From positions 1,426,001 through 1,490,000 of the forward strand of contig CANGYH010000001.1 in the NCBI GenBank assembly GCA_947458545.1: a DNA stretch of 64,000 nt, in the 5' to 3' direction. Below, piece after piece: positions 1 through 9,240 of the stretch. Under the pieces are notes generated by a model. That model ran no database searches and was not told the DNA's origin. It saw only the letters and a program-made list of their open reading frames with translations. Both the position numbers and the translations under genes were made by a program. This DNA comes from Cytophagaceae bacterium. Lineage in GTDB: Bacteria; Bacteroidota; Bacteroidia; Cytophagales; Flexibacteraceae. The first letter of the stretch is position 1. Each line of letters begins with the position of its first letter.

Positions 1-3000
1 AGGTTTGGTCTTCGCCATCGGCGCTGGCCTCTAGGGTAATCGCATTGTGTGCCGGGTTGGGATACAGGTTGAAGCGTAGCGCTGGGGCAGGCGTGGCTAC
101 ACTGCTCGGGCTGTCGGCATCTTCTTGCTCTTCTACACCTTCTCGTGCGGTGCCGGTGGGCATAGTAGAGAGGCGGCTGCCGGGGATTGGTGTCTCTGTC
201 ATACCGCTGGGCAGTGTCCAGGCAAGGGTAACGTTGTCTGAGCCTGTGCCCTCGCGGTGGCGGATCTCGATGTAGTAGCGCTTGTTGGCGATCATATCCA
301 CCGTTACGCGCTGTGCGGGGTTTACGCCAAAGTTGCGGTAACCGGTAGAGGCGCTGACAGAGGCCAGGCGTACGGCGTTGGCAGCCAAGTCGTTATTGGA
401 CATCCAGAACTCGGCCTGGTCGTCGGCAGAGAGCATAAAGGTGTAGCGGCCGGTAACAGGCGCACAGATAAAGCCACGAAGGCGCTGGGCATAGTTGTCT
501 GCAAAGTCGCGGGGCGGCTCGGTGCTGTTGTTGCGTCCGCGCCAGCTGGCGGCGGCGCTCCAGTTAAAGGTGCTGATGTCTCCGCTTACGTTGTTCCAGG
601 TCTCGCGGGTAATGCTGCCGCTGGCTGTGCAGGTGTAATTAATGGGTGCCGTAAAGGGCGATAGCCTTGTGCCAGGGATGGGGGCCTCCATGGCACCGCC
701 GGGCATCTGCCAACGCACAGAGACGTGGTCTGTACCAACGCCCTCTTTGTGCACCACCTCGATGTAGTACTGCTGGCCTGCAATCAGTTGGATAGGGGTC
801 GATTGCTGGGCTGCCGTAGCTGTATAGTTCCGGAATGATGTGGCCCCGTTGTTAGAGGCAATCAGGCGGCGGAAGGTACTGTCTTCGTTGGTCGAGAGCC
901 AGAGCTGGGCCTGGTCGTCGGCGGCTATCCAGAAGGTGTATGTACCCGTGGTAGGCGGGCAGATGAAGCCTCGGATGCGGCGGCCTAGGTTGTCGCCAAC
1001 GTTGGTGTTTATCTCTAGTGCGGTGATGGTGCTGGTGCTGTTGGGGTTAGCAAACGGCACGCTGGCCACGGCATTGCCGGTGATGCCCGTCCAGGTAGCG
1101 ACGGAGATGCTGCCGCTGGCGCAGGTGCTGGGCGGTGCGGGTTGCGGCGCTGCCGATACGGCTACCAGCGCCCCGGCCGAGCTGCTGAACGCACCGGTAT
1201 TGTCAACGGCACGGGCCGAGAAGGTATAGTTGCCGTTGGGCAAATTGGCCACCGTAAAGGTGTAAGGTGCACGATCTACGGAGGCTATGCGGGTGCTTCC
1301 GTTGAAAAACTCTACACGCAGTACGGTGCCATCAGCATCTGCGGCGCTGGCCGTGAGCACGGCGCTCTCGCCGGTGGCGTAGCTGGTTCTGTCTGTAGAG
1401 ATAGAAACGGCGGGCAGGTTGTTGTTGCTGAAAGGCGAAATACGGCTCGGGGCGATGGGTGTCTCTGTAACACCGTCAGGCATCTGCCAACGGACGCAGA
1501 AATGGTCTCCGCCGCTCACCTGGAGCTGACGCACCTCTATATAGTACCGCTGGTTGGCAATCAGATTTATGGCCGTGCTGCGCTGGGTAGAGTACTTGCC
1601 AAACTCGCGTGGGTTGGTCCACTTGGTGCTGGCAATGCGTACGGCATTGGCAGGGCTATCGTCGGTGCTGAGGTAGAGCTCGGCCTCGTCGTCGCCGCTA
1701 ACCCAAAAGGTATAGGCACCCGTCTGCGGCGCGCAGACGAATCCGCGTGTACGCACGGCATAGTTGGTGCCACCGGTATTGGTAGCCCCCTCTAGCGATG
1801 TCAGGTTGCTGGTGCTGGTGGGTGCACTGGCAAATGGCAATCGGTCCGTCTGCCAAATGAAGTAGTTGGTTTGGTTGCTCCACAGCTCGCGGACGATGCG
1901 GCTTTGGCCTGTGCACGACGCAGGCGTGGCAAAAAATGCACTGGCAGACCATGCAGCCGTGGTGGCGGCACCTACGGCCTGTACCTGCCATTCGTACTGG
2001 GTGTTTGGCACCAGGCCGTTTAAGTCCATCCAGGTAAACAAGACGTTGTTGACGCTCGTCCAGGTAGTGGTGCTTGTGGCGCGGTAGCGGACGTTGTAGC
2101 GCACGGCCCCGCGCGTGTGGCGCCAGCGTAGCTGCGTAGTGCGTTGCAGGGTAAAAGGCACAGACAGACCCGAGGCTACCTCCAGGCTTGCGGTAGCGGC
2201 GTAGGCATCAACCAGATGCTCCATCTGTCCGTTTTGGAACAACACGCCGGGCATCTCTGCGCCCGTGCCCCCCCAAGGGTACCACACGCGGGCCGCAGAG
2301 CTAACCCCGGTGCCGTTTGTCGGATACGGCCGCACACCCGGCGCCGTGCGGGTATAGATGCTTGTGATGTAGTCACTCTTCCAGAACTTGTTGGGTACTG
2401 AGAAAAGCACGTCCCACACGAGCTCTACGTTGGCTACCTCGCCGTAGCTGTCCAGGCGCTGGTTGGCGGTTACGGTTCGGTCGTAAATGGCCGGGTTGGC
2501 CTGGATGTTGTGGCAATACTTTTCTACGGCCAGGCGTAGGGTTTTAGGTGCGCCACCGGTGGGTACCTGGGTGCCGTGGAGGCCCTCGCGGGTTTGGTAA
2601 TTGTAAATCTCAAAGTCGCCGCGGCGGGCGCCCATGTCTGCTAGCAGAATGGCCTGCCAGAGGTTGATGGCACTGTAGGCCATACCTTGTTGTGGAAGGG
2701 TATAGTCGCCATTACGCTCGTACTCGCCTTGGGTGCCGTCGGGATAAACCGAGTAGCGAATCCACTCTTTGGTGTACTGCTTGGCCTGGAAGATGAGGCT
2801 GGTATTATTGAGATAATAGCCTGCTACGCCCACAAAGGTGGCCTTGTCTGCATTACGGTTGTTCCAGTCTAGCGCCAGGTACGAGATTCTGTTGCCCAGC
2901 GTGCCATTGGCATTTACATGCGTGTACTGGAAACCGTCTGGGTAATTACCGCGGGGCCAGATGCCGTAAGACTCGCCGCCGGGCTTGGCATCGGCAGAAA

Positions 3001-3664
3001 CGGTGGTGTAATCGTCGAAGAGGCGGCGCGGAAAGTTCTTACCTGGGCCCATAGACTGGATCTGGGCAGCCATAAAGTTGGCCTGGCGCAGCAGGTAGGC
3101 ATCAATAGCTGCCTTATCGGCGGCGGCCAGGTAGTCTTTCACATAGTCTGCCGCGATGGTGAGGCGGGTATAAAACCGGCTCTCGTTCACGCCGTCTTCG
3201 TTGGTATTGTTAAGGTTCCACCATGCGGCAATGTCTGCGTTCCGGATGGTAATCTGCTGCATAAGCCCATTGCGTACGGCAGCCGCATACTGGTTGGCCA
3301 AGGTAGCGTTGCTTTCTCGCATCAGCAGATAGCAGAAGGCTGCCTGTTGCAATTTGATGCCCTCGTACACGGGGTAGTTGTCGCCTTGGGTGGCCGAGCC
3401 CTGCCAGAGGTTGGCCGTAGGGTTGGCCAGGTACTCGTCGGCGTATTGCTTTATCCGGGCCCAATCGCCAGGGGTGCCGTTGTCTCCTGCCGTGGCGTAA
3501 TTGACGTCGTTGGCACCGGCCATACGCTGCCGCCAGATGGCGACTTCTTCGGCCGAGTAGTTGATGCCTAACCGGGTTTGACCCTTAGCAATGGGTGCAG
3601 CTGCGAGCAGTGCGGAGAAAAGCGCCGGCAAAAAGAGGAGCAGGCTGGATGTTCTTCGTGTCAC
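1..3664 (-). CDS. Secreted alginate-lyase-like protein with FN3, Ig-like and three PA14 domains plus T9SS sorting domain (3' end outside window)
   Basis: The reading frame is open from about 3740 to the left edge, about 1221 codons, so the stop codon lies outside the window. I start it at GTG 3664 because this gives a good signal peptide (two Arg pairs, then SLLLFLPALFSALLAAAP); no ATG lies upstream before the in-frame TAG. Residues about 30-500 form an alpha-helical enzyme region with GTQGEYER and YSAINLWQAILLAD stretches resembling the alginate lyase superfamily. It is followed by an FN3-like domain (500-580), PA14 copies at about 585-740, 846-1000 and 1012-1166, each with the YTFW/YYIEV pattern, and an Ig-like domain (745-833) between the first two. 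LYPNPA near residue 1200 opens a T9SS type A sorting domain. Inferred role: extracellular polysaccharide degradation. The substrate is uncertain. Confidence 0.72.
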   Translation of the reverse strand, partial: MTRRTSSLLLFLPALFSALLAAAPIAKGQTRLGINYSAEEVAIWRQRMAGANDVNYATAGDNGTPGDWARIKQYADEYLANPTANLWQGSATQGDNYPVYEGIKLQQAAFCYLLMRESNATLANQYAAAVRNGLMQQITIRNADIAAWWNLNNTNEDGVNESRFYTRLTIAADYVKDYLAAADKAAIDAYLLRQANFMAAQIQSMGPGKNFPRRLFDDYTTVSADAKPGGESYGIWPRGNYPDGFQYTHVNANGTLGNRISYLALDWNNRNADKATFVGVAGYYLNNTSLIFQAKQYTKEWIRYSVYPDGTQGEYERNGDYTLPQQGMAYSAINLWQAILLADMGARRGDFEIYNYQTREGLHGTQVPTGGAPKTLRLAVEKYCHNIQANPAIYDRTVTANQRLDSYGEVANVELVWDVLFSVPNKFWKSDYITSIYTRTAPGVRPYPTNGTGVSSAARVWYPWGGTGAEMPGVLFQNGQMEHLVDAYAATASLEVASGLSVPFTLQRTTQLRWRHTRGAVRYNVRYRATSTTTWTSVNNVLFTWMDLNGLVPNTQYEWQVQAVGAATTAAWSASAFFATPASCTGQSRIVRELWSNQTNYFIWQTDRLPFASAPTSTSNLTSLEGATNTGGTNYAVRTRGFVCAPQTGAYTFWVSGDDEAELYLSTDDSPANAVRIASTKWTNPREFGKYSTQRSTAINLIANQRYYIEVRQLQVSGGDHFCVRWQMPDGVTETPIAPSRISPFSNNNLPAVSISTDRTSYATGESAVLTASAADADGTVLRVEFFNGSTRIASVDRAPYTFTVANLPNGNYTFSARAVDNTGAFSSSAGALVAVSAAPQPAPPSTCASGSISVATWTGITGNAVASVPFANPNSTSTITALEINTNVGDNLGRRIRGFICPPTTGTYTFWIAADDQAQLWLSTNEDSTFRRLIASNNGATSFRNYTATAAQQSTPIQLIAGQQYYIEVVHKEGVGTDHVSVRWQMPGGAMEAPIPGTRLSPFTAPINYTCTASGSITRETWNNVSGDISTFNWSAAASWRGRNNSTEPPRDFADNYAQRLRGFICAPVTGRYTFMLSADDQAEFWMSNNDLAANAVRLASVSASTGYRNFGVNPAQRVTVDMIANKRYYIEIRHREGTGSDNVTLAWTLPSGMTETPIPGSRLSTMPTGTAREGVEEQEDADSPSSVATPAPALRFNLYPNPAHNAITLEASADGEDQT

Positions 3665-3777
3665 GCGGGGGCAGTGGGGGCTTGGGTGAGAGGAGAAGAC
3701 GATGCGGGCAAAATGCCCAAAGGCTGGAGGAGGAAGCAGTAGGGCCAAAGACTAAGACCAGAACTTGGAGACAGCTG

Positions 3778-3785
3778 CAAAGTCA
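3778..3785 (-). promoter_or_regulatory. Candidate -7 box (TGACTTTG) upstream of the alginate-lyase-like gene
   Basis: On the minus strand the octamer TGACTTTG, followed by C, resembles the Bacteroidota -7 box TAnnTTTG and the (T/G)ACCTTTGC variant common in this window. It lies about 110 nt before the chosen GTG start. No convincing -33 element is visible. Confidence 0.3.
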
Positions 3786-3808
3786 ACCATGAGCTGTCCA
3801 AAAAAATG

Positions 3809-4434
3809 GACTAATCTTAGTTAAACTTTAATTTGATTATTACGCAACGTTTCAAAATAATGTGGCGACAATGGAAGCGACAATGAGGCGTAGGCGATTT
3901 TGGCTTTTGTAGATACTGCGCCTCATCGGCCTGTTGCTTTACTGACAATGCAAAAATGTGGCCTTTTGTGCAAATTAGGTGGCCTGGCGATAGGTCAACA
4001 GTGCAATTCGCAGGCATTTATTCGGGCATCTTGGCAGCAAAAGTGCAAACCATATAGCACTTTACTTAATGTTGAATAGTACTTAGCAGATGCCAAAAAA
4101 TATGATTTTCGCAGGGTGATGCATGGCCCGGCAACGGCTTTTTAAAGCTATATATGTTAAATTTTAATGAATTTTGTACAAGTATATTACATGACTCTTA
4201 CCTGACATAGTCCATAACACAGTCTACACTGGCCTTAGCCTAGACAATAGGGATGACAATAGACCTTATCCAATATTTGCACTCAATTTCTATTTATTGC
4301 ACTAATAGTAGAGGCCTGGCAGGTGCTTACCGTCTTCCTTGGGCCTGCCCATACACCTAAAAGCTACCCAAGTTTGGTGTAAGGTTTTTTTAGCAATCGT
4401 AACAATAAAGAACCAGCCTCAGCCATTCTGCATA
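3809..4434. other. AT-rich intergenic region without recognised gene
   Basis: This stretch separates the alginate-lyase-like gene from the ispH terminator and is clearly more AT-rich than its surroundings. Short ORFs exist on both strands but none has a recognisable product or a convincing start. I see no tRNA, no repeat and no IS remnant. It may hold upstream control sequence for the secreted enzyme. Confidence 0.5.
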
Positions 4435-4472
4435 GCAAAAGCGCACTTACCCATCGCCAGGCAAGTGCTCTT
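4435..4472 (-). terminator. Rho-independent terminator of the crt-ispH operon
   Basis: On the minus strand a stem of about 12 bp with one mismatch (AGAGCACTTGCC paired with GGGTAAGTGCGCT) and a 7-nt loop is followed by TTTTGC. It begins about 22 nt after the ispH stop codon. Confidence 0.8.
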
Positions 4473-4493
4473 AGATGCTTGATTGTAAATCGT

Positions 4494-5342
4494 TTATCCG
4501 AAAGATTCTATTTGCCCCTTCACATCTTCCATCAGCCACATGGGGGTTGAGGTTGCCCCGCAGATTCCAACCGAGGTTGCACCTAAAAACCACTCTGGCA
4601 GCACCTCGGCGGCGTTGGTTACAAAGTATGTCTGCGGATTGACGGATCGGCAAACCTCGAACAATACCCGGCCATTGCTGCTCTTTTTGCCCGATACAAA
4701 CACAACCACGTCAAACTGTGTGGCAAACGTCCGCAGCTCCACATCTCTGTTAGATACCTGGCGGCAGATGGTGTCGTTGGCATCCACCTCGATACCGGCA
4801 GATTTCATGGCCTCTAACGTATTGTAGAAGCGGTCGGTGCTCTTGGTAGTCTGGCTGTATAGCGTGAGCTTTCTCGGCAGGGTGGCCAGGTCTAGCTCGC
4901 CTACATCTTGGAAGACACGGGCTTTTTGGTCTGTCTGGCCCAGCAGGCCCTCTACTTCTGCATGGCCTGGCTTTCCGAGGATGAACAGGTCTTGCCCTTT
5001 CTCAAAACTGTTGCGGATGCGGTTTTGCAGCTTGAGCACCACCGGACAACTGGCATCTATCAGCTCCAGGTCGTTGTCCAGAGCCAACTTGTAAGTGCTG
5101 GGCGGCTCACCATGGGCACGGATAAGAACCTTTTCGCCATGGAGGCCGGCCAGATCTGCATGGTTGATGATGCGCAATCCTTTTGCCTCTAGCCGCGAGA
5201 CTTCTTCGTCGTTGTGGACGATGTCTCCCAGGCAATAGAGGTGGCCTTGCTCGTCAAGAATCTCTTCGGCCATCTCGATGGCATAAACAACGCCGAAGCA
5301 AAAGCCCGAGTTGGAATCTATCTCTACGCGCAGTGTGGCCAT
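4494..5342 (-). CDS. ispH: 4-hydroxy-3-methylbut-2-enyl diphosphate reductase (IspH/LytB)
   Basis: IspH catalyses the last step of the MEP pathway, reducing HMBPP to IPP and DMAPP with a [4Fe-4S] cluster. The 282-residue protein carries the three cluster cysteines at C15 (GFCFG), C99 (DASCPVV) and C193 (TICRQVSNRD), the AHGEPP and PGHAEVEG stretches, and a C-terminal GATSTP motif, and it has the normal length. The ATG at 5342 directly precedes the conserved N-terminus. It is the last gene of the crtI-crtB-cyclase-ispH transcript, 23 nt after the cyclase stop, and is followed by a terminator. The arrangement couples isoprenoid precursor supply to carotenoid formation. Confidence 0.95.
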   Translation of the reverse strand: MATLRVEIDSNSGFCFGVVYAIEMAEEILDEQGHLYCLGDIVHNDEEVSRLEAKGLRIINHADLAGLHGEKVLIRAHGEPPSTYKLALDNDLELIDASCPVVLKLQNRIRNSFEKGQDLFILGKPGHAEVEGLLGQTDQKARVFQDVGELDLATLPRKLTLYSQTTKSTDRFYNTLEAMKSAGIEVDANDTICRQVSNRDVELRTFATQFDVVVFVSGKKSSNGRVLFEVCRSVNPQTYFVTNAAEVLPEWFLGATSVGICGATSTPMWLMEDVKGQIESFG

Positions 5343-5365
5343 GGGTGAAGGGGGGAGGGCCGACG

Positions 5366-6148
5366 CTAGGCCGCAGCGGCCGAGGCATCGGAGGTAAAAC
5401 GATGATGGACAGTGGTTTGTTTAGGCTCTACCTGGCCTGCACGGCGATGGGGCCCAGGCACCAGGTTCATAAAGAACACGGTGAGCGTGAGCATCATCAG
5501 GCTGTAGAAGTTGTCTTCTATGGGGATGTTGAAGAGCGGTACACCCGTTATGGCCGACATGCGTATGCCCAGGTTTTCGGCATCGTTGTACATAACAACA
5601 GGCAGGTAGGTGAGCACCCCGTTTACCAGCAACAGCGGAATCTCTGTAAGCAAATAGGCCAGCAAGAAGTTGGGCAGGTCTCGCTTGTTGGTGAGCAGCA
5701 GATACGCGGCAAAGAAGACAGCCGCCGACCCTACTTTGACGAAGGTGTAGGCCTTGTCTGTATTGAGCAATGCCGTGGCGCCTGCCACCGCCACCAGTGC
5801 CCACCCAAAGGCAAGCCAGCCCCAGTGGTAAGGTATCCGCAGCAGCGTTTTGACGCAGGCGTAAATAAACACGCAGGCAAACGGGATGCAGACGAAGAAA
5901 AGCCATTCTTCTAGCGGCAGGCCTGCCAGCCGCGTGCCTAGCGTGTAAGCGTCAGAAAAGCTCCAGATACCCTTGGCTGTAAACCAGATGTCGGTTGGCA
6001 GAAAGTAGAGGCCATTGGCCAGAATGCCCACTGCCAGCGCAGGCCACCAACCGACAAAATGCACCCGATGCTCAAAACTGCGCAACAGCGGAAACGCCAT
6101 CGAGCCCAGGTTGAGGGCCAGGTAGGTGTAGTGTGGGTCCCACTTCAT
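5366..6148 (-). CDS. Lycopene cyclase of the CrtYcd/CarR integral-membrane type
   Basis: A hydrophobic protein of 260 residues with about six or seven membrane segments and two internal repeats of the lycopene cyclase domain. Each repeat shows a P-(L/I)-E-(E/D) motif, PLEEW in the first half and PIEDN in the second. This fits the fused form of the heterodimeric CrtYc/CrtYd cyclases known from Bacteroidota, actinobacteria and fungi (CarR domain). It would close the ends of lycopene to give beta-carotene. I start at ATG 6148 (MKWDPHYTY) and not at an upstream in-frame start, because the longer form would overlap crtB with a polar extension. It lies 35 nt downstream of crtB in the same operon. 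Confidence 0.88.
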   Translation of the reverse strand: MKWDPHYTYLALNLGSMAFPLLRSFEHRVHFVGWWPALAVGILANGLYFLPTDIWFTAKGIWSFSDAYTLGTRLAGLPLEEWLFFVCIPFACVFIYACVKTLLRIPYHWGWLAFGWALVAVAGATALLNTDKAYTFVKVGSAAVFFAAYLLLTNKRDLPNFLLAYLLTEIPLLLVNGVLTYLPVVMYNDAENLGIRMSAITGVPLFNIPIEDNFYSLMMLTLTVFFMNLVPGPHRRAGQVEPKQTTVHHRFTSDASAAAA

Positions 6149-6183
6149 GGCGAGGCGTCTTGAGGGCAGCGGTTGGGGCTTGG

Positions 6184-7089
6184 CTAGATAAGATGCAATT
6201 GCTTGCGGACCATGCAACCCGCCAGCAGCCAAAGCTTGGTGCTGTCTGGCACCCGGATGCGCGTCTGCAGAATCCGCTCCGGCCGCGTGGCCCGGATGCG
6301 GTCAAACAGTTGGCGGTAATACACATACGCCAGGTAAACACCAGTGCGTGCGCCGATGGGCAGTTGCTTGATGCCGCGCAAGGCGTGGTCAAAATCGGCG
6401 GCGATGTCTGCCTCGATCTCGGCCTTGGTGCCTGCATCAAAGCGGCTTAAGTCTACACCTGGGAAGTACACCCGGCCCCGGTCTGCATAGTCGGCCTGGA
6501 TGTCGCGCAAGAAGTTAACTTTTTGGAATGCCGCGCCCAGCGCCTGGGCGGCGGGCTTCAGCCGCTCGTATTCTGCCGCATCTCCATTGCAAAAAACGCG
6601 CAGGCACATCAGGCCTACCACCTCGGCGCTGCCGTAGATGTAGGTATGGTACAGGGCAGGGTCGTAGGTTTGGTCTGCCAGATCCATCTCCATAGAGTGG
6701 AGGAAGGCTGCCGTCAGCTCGTTGGGTATCTGGTAACGATGTACCACGTCTTGGTAAGCATCCAGCACTGGGTTCAGGCTGATGCCGTCGGCCAGGGCCT
6801 GCCAGGTGTCGCGGACAAATGCGTCGAAGAGGCGGCGCTTGTCGTAGGCATGGAAGGTATCTACAATCTCGTCGGCATAGCGCACAAAGCCGTAAATGGA
6901 GTAGATGGCCTCGCGGTACTCGGCCGATAATGTTCGGATCCCCAGCGAGAAGCTCGTGCTGTAGCGCTGGGTTATCAGCTTGCTGCACTGCCGCGCAGTT
7001 GCATGGTAGAGCTCTACCGCACCGTCTATGGTGCCGCCGCGGGCCCTGCCCGCTGCCGTTTGTGGGGTGCTAGGCTGCTGGGTAAGCAT
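6184..7089 (-). CDS. crtB: Phytoene synthase CrtB
   Basis: This enzyme joins two geranylgeranyl diphosphates to phytoene, the first committed carotenoid step. The 301-residue protein has both Asp-rich metal-binding motifs of the squalene/phytoene synthase family: DEIVD at residues 73-77 and DIQAD at 196-200, the latter followed by GRVYFP. The start ATG 7089 overlaps the end of crtI by 20 bp, suggesting translational coupling. The first 25 or so residues are low-complexity and non-conserved. Confidence 0.94.
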   Translation of the reverse strand: MLTQQPSTPQTAAGRARGGTIDGAVELYHATARQCSKLITQRYSTSFSLGIRTLSAEYREAIYSIYGFVRYADEIVDTFHAYDKRRLFDAFVRDTWQALADGISLNPVLDAYQDVVHRYQIPNELTAAFLHSMEMDLADQTYDPALYHTYIYGSAEVVGLMCLRVFCNGDAAEYERLKPAAQALGAAFQKVNFLRDIQADYADRGRVYFPGVDLSRFDAGTKAEIEADIAADFDHALRGIKQLPIGARTGVYLAYVYYRQLFDRIRATRPERILQTRIRVPDSTKLWLLAGCMVRKQLHLI

Positions 7090-8551
7090 GGGCTATTTTG
7101 TCTGTGGCAAGTTTAGACGAGATAACCGTGATGGGCAATCCTGTGCCAGGCACGGTGCTGGCCCCAACGTAGAAGAGGTTGGCAAAGAGCTCGTCTTGAT
7201 TGGCGGGGCGCAGGCCGCCAACCTGGTTGAGGCCATGGGCCAAGCCCAGGCCGCTGCCTTTGTAGAGGTTGAACATCTTGGCCCAGTCAACGGGATTCAA
7301 GATGGTCTGGGTTATCAGGTTGGCTTTAATGTCGTAGCCGCAGCGGCTGCTCAGGTCTGCAATTATCCGGTCTGCCAGGGCTTGAGAATCAGACCAGTCT
7401 GCCTTGTAGCGCAGGTCTGGCACGGGGCAGAGTACAAACAGGTTTTCGCAACCCTCTGGCGCAGAGCCTGGGTTAGACTTGGAGCTTACGTTGACGTAGT
7501 AGTAAGGCTGCTCTGGCGCGACGCTAGTCTTGAAAATGTTGCTGGCATACTCGTTGAAGTTGGAGCCCAAAAAATAGCTGTGGTGGTGCAGGCCCTCGAT
7601 TTTGCCGCGTACGCCCAGGTAAAGCGTAAAGGGGGCCAGCGTCCAATCCATGGCATCCAGCTTCTCTTCGGTAAACTTCTTGCGGTGCAGCATCTGCCCG
7701 CGGAAGGAGGCTGCGTCTCCGTTGCAGACATACACGTCTGCCCTGTAAATGTTGCCTTGCTTATCGACAAAGCCTTCGATGTTGTCACCAGTGGCACGCA
7801 TGCCGACAATCTCTGTGTTGTAGCGGATTTGTACGCCTTTGGCCTCTAGCAGGCGCACCATCTCTTCTACGATGCGGTACATGCCGCCTTGTACGTTCCA
7901 GTAACCGTCGTGCTCTAGCTCTGTGTAGTTGAGCAGGCTGTAAACGGCTGGCGTATCAAAAGGTGTTGCGCCTAAAAAGAACGCCACCAGCGAGAAGATG
8001 ACCTTTACGTCTTGGCTGTTAAAGTGGCGGCCGAGTTCTTTCCACATAGAGCGCAGCAGCAGGGGCGCATGCCGCAGCGGCACGCGAGACAGCGCCATGC
8101 CATAGTCTAGCAGTCCGCTGTAGTTGCGCTTGACGATGCGGTACTCCGTATCATGAAATAGCAGCTTGGCCTGATCTAGGTAGCCGCGCACCTTGCGGCG
8201 GAAGTCTGGCTCTATATCAGCAAACTCGCCGGCGAGCTTATCCAGGTCTGTGTAGACTTTATAAGGCTTGTCTCTGTGGGCAAACCAGACAGCATAGAGT
8301 GGGTCGAGCTTGTTGAACTGAAGCGGGTTGGCTACCCCGCAGCTTTTGAATAACTCCTCAAACTCGTAGCTCATCGAGAAAAAGGAAGGGCCTACGTCGA
8401 AGGTGAAGCCCTGGTCTTTGATCTGGTTGAGGCGCCCACCTGCCTGGTGGTGCTTTTCAACCATCTCTACCTGGTAGCCTTGGGTAGCCAGGCGCAGGGC
8501 AGTGGCTAGGCCTCCCATTCCCGTCCCGATGATAAGAACTTTTTTAGCCAT
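7070..8551 (-). CDS. crtI: Phytoene desaturase CrtI
   Basis: An FAD-dependent carotenoid desaturase of 493 residues, first gene of the crt operon. The N-terminal dinucleotide-binding motif GTGMGG is at residues 9-14, followed by VEMVEKHHQAGGRL. The C-terminus carries the typical FYVGASTVPGTGLPITVISSK stretch in which the family binds FAD. I chose ATG 8551 (MAKKVLIIG), because the seven residues upstream are not part of the fold. With CrtB and the cyclase the predicted product is beta-carotene. No ketolase or hydroxylase gene is present in the window. Confidence 0.93.
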   Translation of the reverse strand: MAKKVLIIGTGMGGLATALRLATQGYQVEMVEKHHQAGGRLNQIKDQGFTFDVGPSFFSMSYEFEELFKSCGVANPLQFNKLDPLYAVWFAHRDKPYKVYTDLDKLAGEFADIEPDFRRKVRGYLDQAKLLFHDTEYRIVKRNYSGLLDYGMALSRVPLRHAPLLLRSMWKELGRHFNSQDVKVIFSLVAFFLGATPFDTPAVYSLLNYTELEHDGYWNVQGGMYRIVEEMVRLLEAKGVQIRYNTEIVGMRATGDNIEGFVDKQGNIYRADVYVCNGDAASFRGQMLHRKKFTEEKLDAMDWTLAPFTLYLGVRGKIEGLHHHSYFLGSNFNEYASNIFKTSVAPEQPYYYVNVSSKSNPGSAPEGCENLFVLCPVPDLRYKADWSDSQALADRIIADLSSRCGYDIKANLITQTILNPVDWAKMFNLYKGSGLGLAHGLNQVGGLRPANQDELFANLFYVGASTVPGTGLPITVISSKLATDKIAHAYPAA

Positions 8552-8568
8552 GGGCATTTGGCCGGTTA

Positions 8569-8580
8569 GCACAGCTGTGC
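8569..8580. promoter_or_regulatory. Perfect 12-bp palindrome GCACAGCTGTGC before crtI
   Basis: The palindrome lies 17 nt upstream of the crtI start codon in the only non-coding stretch ahead of the operon. Its symmetry without a loop suits a dimeric DNA-binding protein better than a hairpin. An operator role is inference from position alone. Confidence 0.35.
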
Positions 8581-8640
8581 GTCAGCCTGTATATTAAGTA
8601 GAAAGGTAACGCGCAGACGGTGGTTTGGGGATGTGGTGCC

Positions 8641-8669
8641 TAAAACAAACGAGCCGCTGGCGCGGCTCG
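8641..8669 (-). terminator. Rho-independent terminator of the ECF sigma gene
   Basis: The minus strand shows a perfect 8-bp stem CGAGCCGC/GCGGCTCG with loop GCCA, followed by TTTGTTTTA. It starts 16 nt after the sigma factor stop codon and separates that gene from the crt operon. Confidence 0.85.
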
Positions 8670-8685
8670 TTGGGCAGCATGGGGC

Positions 8686-9192
8686 TTATCGTTTGTAGGC
8701 AGCCAGTGCCTCTTTAAGCTCCTTTCGGGCCAGGTGGATACGGTTTTTAACGGTGCCGATGGGCAGCCGGAGCATGTCGGCAATCTCGTGGTACTTGTAG
8801 CCGGTAAAGTACATTACGAAGGGCTTGCGGTAGTTCTCCTCTAGCTTGGCAATGGCACGGTGGATGTCTTGCATGATGAAGTTGCCTTCGCCGCCGTTGT
8901 GGGTAACGTAGCTGGGCGCGTTCAGATAATGCAGGTTTTCGGTGGTGTCAACAAAGGTTTTCTTGCGGGCAAGGCGTTGGTAGTTGGTTATGAAGGTGTT
9001 CTTCATAATCGTGTACAGCCAAGCCTTCAGGTTGGTGCCATCGGTAAACTTTTCGCGGTGGATGTAGGCCTTCAGCAAGGTCTCTTGCAGAAGGTCGTTG
9101 GCTTCTTCCGTGTCGCGTGTAAGCCGGACGGCGAAGGGCCGGAGCGACTTGGAGGACTGGGCAATGTGATATCCAAACTCAAGAGCTGTCAT
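8686..9192 (-). CDS. ECF-family RNA polymerase sigma factor
   Basis: A 168-residue sigma-70 family protein with region 2 (DTEEANDLLQETLLKAY, then AWLYTIMKN) and region 4 (YHEIADMLRLPIGTVKNRIHLARKEL). It lacks regions 1 and 3, as is normal for extracytoplasmic-function sigma factors. The ATG at 9192 is preferred over an upstream TTG (9234), which would add a Leu/Asn-rich extension. There is no adjacent anti-sigma gene. It lies directly upstream of, and in the same orientation as, the carotenoid operon but has its own terminator. Control of the crt genes by this sigma is possible but not shown. Confidence 0.93.
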   Translation of the reverse strand: MTALEFGYHIAQSSKSLRPFAVRLTRDTEEANDLLQETLLKAYIHREKFTDGTNLKAWLYTIMKNTFITNYQRLARKKTFVDTTENLHYLNAPSYVTHNGGEGNFIMQDIHRAIAKLEENYRKPFVMYFTGYKYHEIADMLRLPIGTVKNRIHLARKELKEALAAYKR

Positions 9193-9240
9193 GGCCGGTA
9201 GGCGGGTTAGATTTTGTTTAAGCAAATTAAGCAAAGCCTA

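Noticed and set aside
4020-4434. Possible tRNA or small RNA in the AT-rich gap before the ispH terminator
   Set aside because: No cloverleaf, no T-loop GTTCRA motif and no isolated terminator other than that of ispH could be found.
5183-5914. 243-codon plus-strand ORF
   Set aside because: It is antisense to the well-supported lycopene cyclase and ispH genes, and its translation has no recognisable features.
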